Source: Candidatus Egerieousia equi (GTDB taxonomy: Bacteria > Bacteroidota > Bacteroidia > Bacteroidales > UBA932). Taken from it: a DNA stretch of 60,965 nt. The position numbers were made by a program, and so were the translations under genes. The notes under the pieces are model-generated. The model was given only the letters and a program-made list of their open reading frames with translations, was not told the origin of the DNA and searched no databases. The stretch spans positions 1 to 60,965 of the forward strand of contig JAGHUC010000020.1 in assembly GCA_018065035.1 (NCBI GenBank). The letters are read 5' to 3'. This document shows, piece by piece, positions 57,449-60,965 of this stretch; within the stretch, counting starts at the first letter, position 1; every line of letters starts with the position of its first letter.

Positions 57449-58417
57449 CTACCAGGCTAAAGCGCTGGCGCCGAGAATTGCCGCATCGCTCTCAGGGAGG
57501 GTTGAATGAATCAACCTCACCTTGTTCTTCCACAGGAAGACCACATTGCTGTTCATGGCATCGAGGATAGGCTTCTCAATATACTTCCAGGCCCTTGCCA
57601 GACCACCGAAAAGAACGATAGCCTCAGGCGCGCTGAAAGGAATGAAATTGGCGAAAGACTCGCCAAGAAGCCTTCCGGTGTATTCAAAAATTTTCACAGC
57701 AAGCTTGTCACCATTCTCCGCAGCAACAAAGATATCCTTTGAAGTGATTTCTGAAAGATTCCTCAACTGCGACGGTTCATCGCTCATTTCAAGCCACTCC
57801 CTTGCAGTACGTGCAATGCCTATGGCGGAAGTGTACGCCTCAAGGCATCCGCACTGTCCGCAACCGCACTGTCTTCCGCCGTTCCTGATAATCTTGGTGT
57901 GGCCGAGCTCGCCTGCAAAGCCATCGTGGCCGTAAACCAGCGAGCCGTTCACAACTATACCGCTACCAACGCCGGTTCCAAGTGTTATCATGATGAAGTC
58001 CTTCATACCGCGAGCGGCGCCGTAGGTCATTTCACCTATTGCGGCGGCATTGGCGTCATTGGTAACTGTTACCGGAATATTGATACGTTTCTCTATATCT
58101 GAAGCAATAGGCACGGTTATACCCTTGGCCCATGCAAGATTCACTGCGTCATGAATCGTACCCTCATAGTAATTGGCATCAGGAGCGCCCATTCCAATGC
58201 CCTGGATCTGCTCGGCCGAAAGACCTGCCTGAGCAAGCAGTGACTTTATTGCCTCGCATACCGCATCCTCGAAAAGGCCTGCCTCGCCGGTGCCGAACAT
58301 TGAGCTTATCACGCTCTGTTTTACTATTTCGCCTCTTCTGTTAACGATTCCTATCTTTGTGGTCTGACCTCCAACGTCAATGCCAACCACATACTCTTTT
58401 GTCTTGATATCTTCCAT
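57449..58417 (-). CDS. ROK-family sugar kinase (glucokinase type)
   Basis: The 322-residue kinase has VGIDVGGQTTKIGIV, the NDANAAAIGEM motif, LGTGVGSGIVVNG and the zinc site GGRQCGCGQCGCLEAY. The nearby sugar transporter suggests it phosphorylates glucose or a related hexose on entry. Full length. It follows the transporter by 28 bases on the same strand. Confidence 0.9.
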   Translation of the reverse strand: MEDIKTKEYVVGIDVGGQTTKIGIVNRRGEIVKQSVISSMFGTGEAGLFEDAVCEAIKSLLAQAGLSAEQIQGIGMGAPDANYYEGTIHDAVNLAWAKGITVPIASDIEKRINIPVTVTNDANAAAIGEMTYGAARGMKDFIMITLGTGVGSGIVVNGSLVYGHDGFAGELGHTKIIRNGGRQCGCGQCGCLEAYTSAIGIARTAREWLEMSDEPSQLRNLSEITSKDIFVAAENGDKLAVKIFEYTGRLLGESFANFIPFSAPEAIVLFGGLARAWKYIEKPILDAMNSNVVFLWKNKVRLIHSTLPESDAAILGASALAW

Positions 58418-58445
58418 AGTTCAATTTACTATCGCAAGTGAAAAA

Positions 58446-59738
58446 TCAGTCAACCTTAATGTCCTTGTTAACGTTCCTTGAGCCTGCAACTGCATACCAG
58501 AAGAGGAATGCGAGCATTGCAATTACCAGATAGTAGCTGCAGAGGTATGAGGTCCAGTCTGCAATCTGAGCCTGGATCAGAGGCATTACGCCACCGCCGC
58601 AGACCATCATCATGAAAATACCGGAAGCCGCTGCAGTATATTTGCCAAGTCCCTCAACTGCAAGGTTGAAGATGCCGCCCCACATTACTGAAGTGCAAAG
58701 GCCGCAGAGAGTGAGGAACATCACGCAGATAGGAACGTTCTCCATTCCGAATGAAATGTTGGACTGGAACACAGGCATTGAAACGTTCACGTTTGCAGGT
58801 ATGAAGATTGCCAGGAGCAGGAACACTATTGCTATAAGTGAAGCAGTGCTCAGCATAGCCTTGCTGCTTACCTTGGAAGCTATAACACCGCCCACCAGTC
58901 GGCCGATGAGCATGCAGAACCAGTAAGTACCGGCAATACTGCCTGCTATTGTTGCCTCCATTCCAAGGCTGTTTGTCATGAACAGGTTACCGATGTTAGG
59001 AATACCTACCTCAATTCCAACATAGAAGAAAATTGCAACAGCACCGAAAACGAAATGACGGAAGCTCCATGCACTGTGCTTGTCGTTGACGTCCTTCTTT
59101 TCATCCTTAACAATGAAAGGCTCAGGAATGCTCATTGTTGAAAGCACTATGAATGCCAGTGCAAAGATGCCCATTGCAATGAACATTGCAGGTGTAGCTG
59201 AAGAAATCTGAGCGTTTGCAATGTCGCCGATGAGATAACCGCCAAGTACAGGAACTATTGTTGCGCCTACTGAATTGCAGCAACCGCCGAACTGGATGAG
59301 CTGGTTGCCCTTGTTTCCGCCACCGCCCAGAGTGTTGAGCATTGGATTCACAACAGTGTTGAGCATACACATTGAGAAGCCTGAAACCAGAGCGCCAATG
59401 AGATATACTGCAAAGATCATTGATGTGTTCTCAGGGCTTGCGTTACCTATGAGACCTGAGCAATAAGTGATTGCCACGCCAATGAATCCAACGGCTATTG
59501 CAACCAGAGCTGTCTTCTTGTACCCGATCTTAGTAAGAAGCATTCCGGCAGGAATACCCATGAACGCGTATGCAATGAAGTTTGCGAAGTTACCGAGCTG
59601 GGAAACCAGATTGCTCGCATGGAACTGCGCCTTGATAATGATACCCATAGGGTTCTGAAGGCCTGTCACGAAAGAAATCATGAAGAACAGGCAGAACATC
59701 ATTGCTATTGGCAATGCATAATTTTTTTTGTTTTCCAT
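58446..59738 (-). CDS. MFS sugar transporter (FucP/GlcP type)
   Basis: The 430-residue protein has 12 predicted helices, starting MENKKNYALPIAMMFCLFFMISFVTG, and the conserved QNPMGIIIK segment and MCMLNTVVNPMLNTLGG. It belongs to the FHS family that imports glucose, galactose or fucose with protons. ATG 59738 is chosen; a longer reading frame upstream overlaps the promoter leader. It forms an operon with the ROK kinase. Confidence 0.9.
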   Translation of the reverse strand: MENKKNYALPIAMMFCLFFMISFVTGLQNPMGIIIKAQFHASNLVSQLGNFANFIAYAFMGIPAGMLLTKIGYKKTALVAIAVGFIGVAITYCSGLIGNASPENTSMIFAVYLIGALVSGFSMCMLNTVVNPMLNTLGGGGNKGNQLIQFGGCCNSVGATIVPVLGGYLIGDIANAQISSATPAMFIAMGIFALAFIVLSTMSIPEPFIVKDEKKDVNDKHSAWSFRHFVFGAVAIFFYVGIEVGIPNIGNLFMTNSLGMEATIAGSIAGTYWFCMLIGRLVGGVIASKVSSKAMLSTASLIAIVFLLLAIFIPANVNVSMPVFQSNISFGMENVPICVMFLTLCGLCTSVMWGGIFNLAVEGLGKYTAAASGIFMMMVCGGGVMPLIQAQIADWTSYLCSYYLVIAMLAFLFWYAVAGSRNVNKDIKVD

Positions 59739-59807
59739 ATTTGTTACGTTATTATTTGATTTCAAGTATACTGCAGGACTGATATTCATTCAGTTCCGCA
59801 AATCTTT

Positions 59808-59838
59808 CAAAATTACGAAACCGGAGCCAAAATTGCAA
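59808..59838 (-). promoter_or_regulatory. Promoter of the sugar transporter-kinase operon
   Basis: Minus-strand TAATTTTG (59808-59815) and TTG (59836-59838) are 20 bases apart, leaving a leader of about 60 bases before the transporter ATG. Confidence 0.7.
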
Positions 59839-59883
59839 AAAATGTTTTCTGATGCATTTCAACAAAAGTTTTTGAAAAATAAT

Positions 59884-59913
59884 TTGCATTTCTTAAAAAT
59901 GTCACTACCTTTG
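59884..59913 (+). promoter_or_regulatory. tRNA-Leu promoter
   Basis: TTG (59884-59886) and TACCTTTG (59906-59913) are 19 bases apart, directly before the tRNA. Confidence 0.75.
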
Positions 59914-59925
59914 CACTCGCTTTTC

Positions 59926-60013
59926 GCCCAGATGGTGGAATTGGTAGACACGCTACTTTGAGGGGGTAGTGCTCGTTTAGGGCATGCAAGTTCGAGTCTT
60001 GTTCTGGGCACCA
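59926..60013 (+). tRNA. tRNA-Leu (anticodon GAG)
   Basis: Acceptor GCCCAGA/TCTGGGC, anticodon arm CTACT-TTGAGGG-GGTAG with anticodon GAG, a long variable arm as in class II tRNAs, T arm GCAAG-TTCGAGT-CTTGT, and an encoded ACCA end. It has its own promoter and terminator. Confidence 0.95.
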
Positions 60014-60020
60014 AAATAGA

Positions 60021-60045
60021 GGACAGCACAACGCTGTCCTTTTTT
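60021..60045 (+). terminator. Terminator after tRNA-Leu
   Basis: Stem GGACAGC (60021-60027) with GCTGTCC (60033-60039), five-base loop, then six T. Confidence 0.85.
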
Positions 60046-60066
60046 CAGTTAAAGGCTTATTCACCG

Positions 60067-60510
60067 ATGAAGAAATTTCTCAGCATTCTTTTCCTGTTTG
60101 CAATCCTTGCAACGAACGCCTCCGCACAGAACTACATACGCCAGGGCGGCAGCAAATACGGGAAAATCCTCTACAACTGGGACGGAAGCAACCTCAGGAA
60201 GGGCCAGAGCAAATACAACAAGGTCATATACAACTTCGACGGTGAATTCATACGCCAGGGAGACTCACAGTACGGAACCATACTCTGCAACTGGGACGGC
60301 AAGTTCCTCCGTCAGGGTGGAAGCAAGTACAGCACAGTACTGTTCAACTGGGATGGAACCAACATACGCAGCGGAGAGAGCAGGTACGGCAAGATTCTCT
60401 TCAACCGCGATGGTGATAAAATAATCTCCGGTGACAGCAAGTACGGCAACGTGATCTGGACCATTTCCGGCAGCATCCCCACCCCGCTCCTCATCTTCCT
60501 CCTCTACTAA
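60067..60510 (+). CDS. Secreted protein of six 19-residue repeats
   Basis: The 147-residue protein has a signal peptide (MKKFLSILFLFAILATNASA). Residues 22-135 are six consecutive units of exactly 19 residues with consensus xxIRxGxSKYGKILYNWDG, the last degenerate. Each unit looks like two beta strands with a WDG turn, suggesting a solenoid or barrel of strands. It ends in a hydrophobic tail (PTPLLIFLLY). I do not know the family. It begins 22 bases after the tRNA-Leu terminator and may have its own promoter nearby, not seen. Confidence 0.75.
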   Translation: MKKFLSILFLFAILATNASAQNYIRQGGSKYGKILYNWDGSNLRKGQSKYNKVIYNFDGEFIRQGDSQYGTILCNWDGKFLRQGGSKYSTVLFNWDGTNIRSGESRYGKILFNRDGDKIISGDSKYGNVIWTISGSIPTPLLIFLLY

Positions 60511-60557
60511 GGTGTACGGCACTCAGTTGCCCCTGCCAGACAGGTGTTCAGAGTGGT

Positions 60558-60686
60558 TCACTTAGAACCACCCGCAGTAAAAAGGCGTCCGGTTCTCATC
60601 CGCCCACTTCCAACTATCCTATAACACATGCCCTTGAGTACCGCAAATAACTGTTTCTGCACCAGGGACACCTCTTCCGGCTCCAT
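60558..60686 (-). CDS. Possible 42-residue small protein
   Basis: The minus-strand frame starts MEPEEVSLVQKQLFAVLKGM and ends in a hairpin region (60553-60559 with 60565-60571). A TATTTTTG box (60694-60701) lies just before the ATG, so the message would be nearly leaderless. It is basic at its C-terminus and has no known domain. It is the only coding signal seen in the gap between the repeat protein and the last gene; it may be spurious. Confidence 0.3.
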   Translation of the reverse strand: MEPEEVSLVQKQLFAVLKGMCYRIVGSGRMRTGRLFTAGGSK

Positions 60687-60768
60687 CGTGGTGCAAAAAT
60701 ATGTCCGAACAGATAGGATTTGTGATCAGTAAATCTTAAATTTGAAACATAAAGCAAACAACATATTT

Positions 60769-60965
60769 ATGAATCATATCAAGACTTCACTCATCTGCTT
60801 ATTCGTATTGGTTTGCGTGCAGGCCTTTGCATTGCAGAACAATCAGACGGACACCAAAGCTACAGATCAGGCAATTGCCAGGGACTCCATTGTAAGAACA
60901 ATGCAGGAGGAAATAAAGGCGAGCATGGAACAACTGGCGGCCAAGGAAGTGCCCGCATATTATAT
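60769..60965 (+). CDS. Start of a secreted protein, probably TldD/PmbA-like (partial)
   Basis: The first 65 codons are in the window. A signal peptide (MNHIKTSLICLFVLVCVQAFA) is followed by RDSIVRTMQEEIKASMEQLA and PAYYI. That pattern resembles the N-terminus of secreted TldD-like putative metallopeptidases of Bacteroidetes. A TAAATTTG box at 60737-60744 may be its promoter. The call rests on a short stretch and is tentative. Confidence 0.5.
   Translation, partial: MNHIKTSLICLFVLVCVQAFALQNNQTDTKATDQAIARDSIVRTMQEEIKASMEQLAAKEVPAYY

Overview
The window looks like a chromosomal segment of a Bacteroidales (Bacteroidota) bacterium. The signs are the gene order L28-L33-DUF4295-ftsY, promoters of the Bacteroidetes type (a TAnnTTTG box with TTG about 20 bases upstream), a SecA of about 1100 residues, a serine palmitoyltransferase next to a short-chain reductase, a flexirubin/aryl-polyene-like lipid pathway and many secreted proteins ending their signal peptide in AQ. 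No strict species call is possible from the sequence alone.

Layout. 1-5.5 kb (minus strand) is translation and secretion core: ftsY start, DUF4295, rpmG, rpmB, then thrS-infC-rpmI-rplT-lepB. 5.5-8 kb (plus) holds a membrane protein, a polyisoprenyl-type glycosyltransferase and a likely outer-membrane barrel. 8-14.3 kb (minus) has an M64 peptidase, lpdA, secA and a 2[4Fe-4S] ferredoxin. 14.4-20 kb (plus) has a CPA2 antiporter, a glycoside-hydrolase-like lipoprotein, a GMP synthase lacking its glutaminase half, and an unrecognised secreted protein.

20-36 kb is the most notable part: a tightly packed aryl-polyene/flexirubin-like cluster. It has an LpxL-like acyltransferase, three ketosynthases (one fused to a second ketosynthase-like domain), a stand-alone chain-length-factor-like protein, three acyl carrier proteins, an O-methyltransferase, an ApeP-type dehydratase, a polysaccharide deacetylase, a LolA-like carrier, a GT2-DUF2062 protein and an MMPL exporter fused to a PlsC acyltransferase. 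Facing it are an AMP ligase, the third carrier protein and a Dabb protein. No dedicated ketoreductase, ammonia lyase or DarA/DarB is present, so the head group and reductive steps must come from elsewhere. A near-consensus promoter lies before the first ketosynthase.

36-37 kb is a secreted GH18 protein. 37.1-45.4 kb (minus) is a visibly AT-richer accessory block beside a tRNA-Arg: two tandem DUF4932-like HExxH proteins with a nearly identical DNA tract, an S41 peptidase, gene remnants, a nucleotidyltransferase that may be frameshifted, and two secreted proteins built from a shared repeat. 45.6-54.9 kb (minus) returns to core: tRNA-Arg, rpmF, yceD, typA, a 2-hydroxyacid dehydrogenase, a sphingolipid pair (short-chain reductase and serine palmitoyltransferase), an M23/LysM peptidase and gyrB. 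54.9-57.3 kb (plus) is ftsE-nth-xerD. 57.4-59.7 kb (minus) is a sugar kinase and sugar transporter pair. 59.9 kb to the end (plus) has tRNA-Leu, a small secreted protein made of six exact-length 19-residue repeats, and the start of a probable TldD-like protein.

No CRISPR array, intact insertion sequence, prophage or rRNA was seen.
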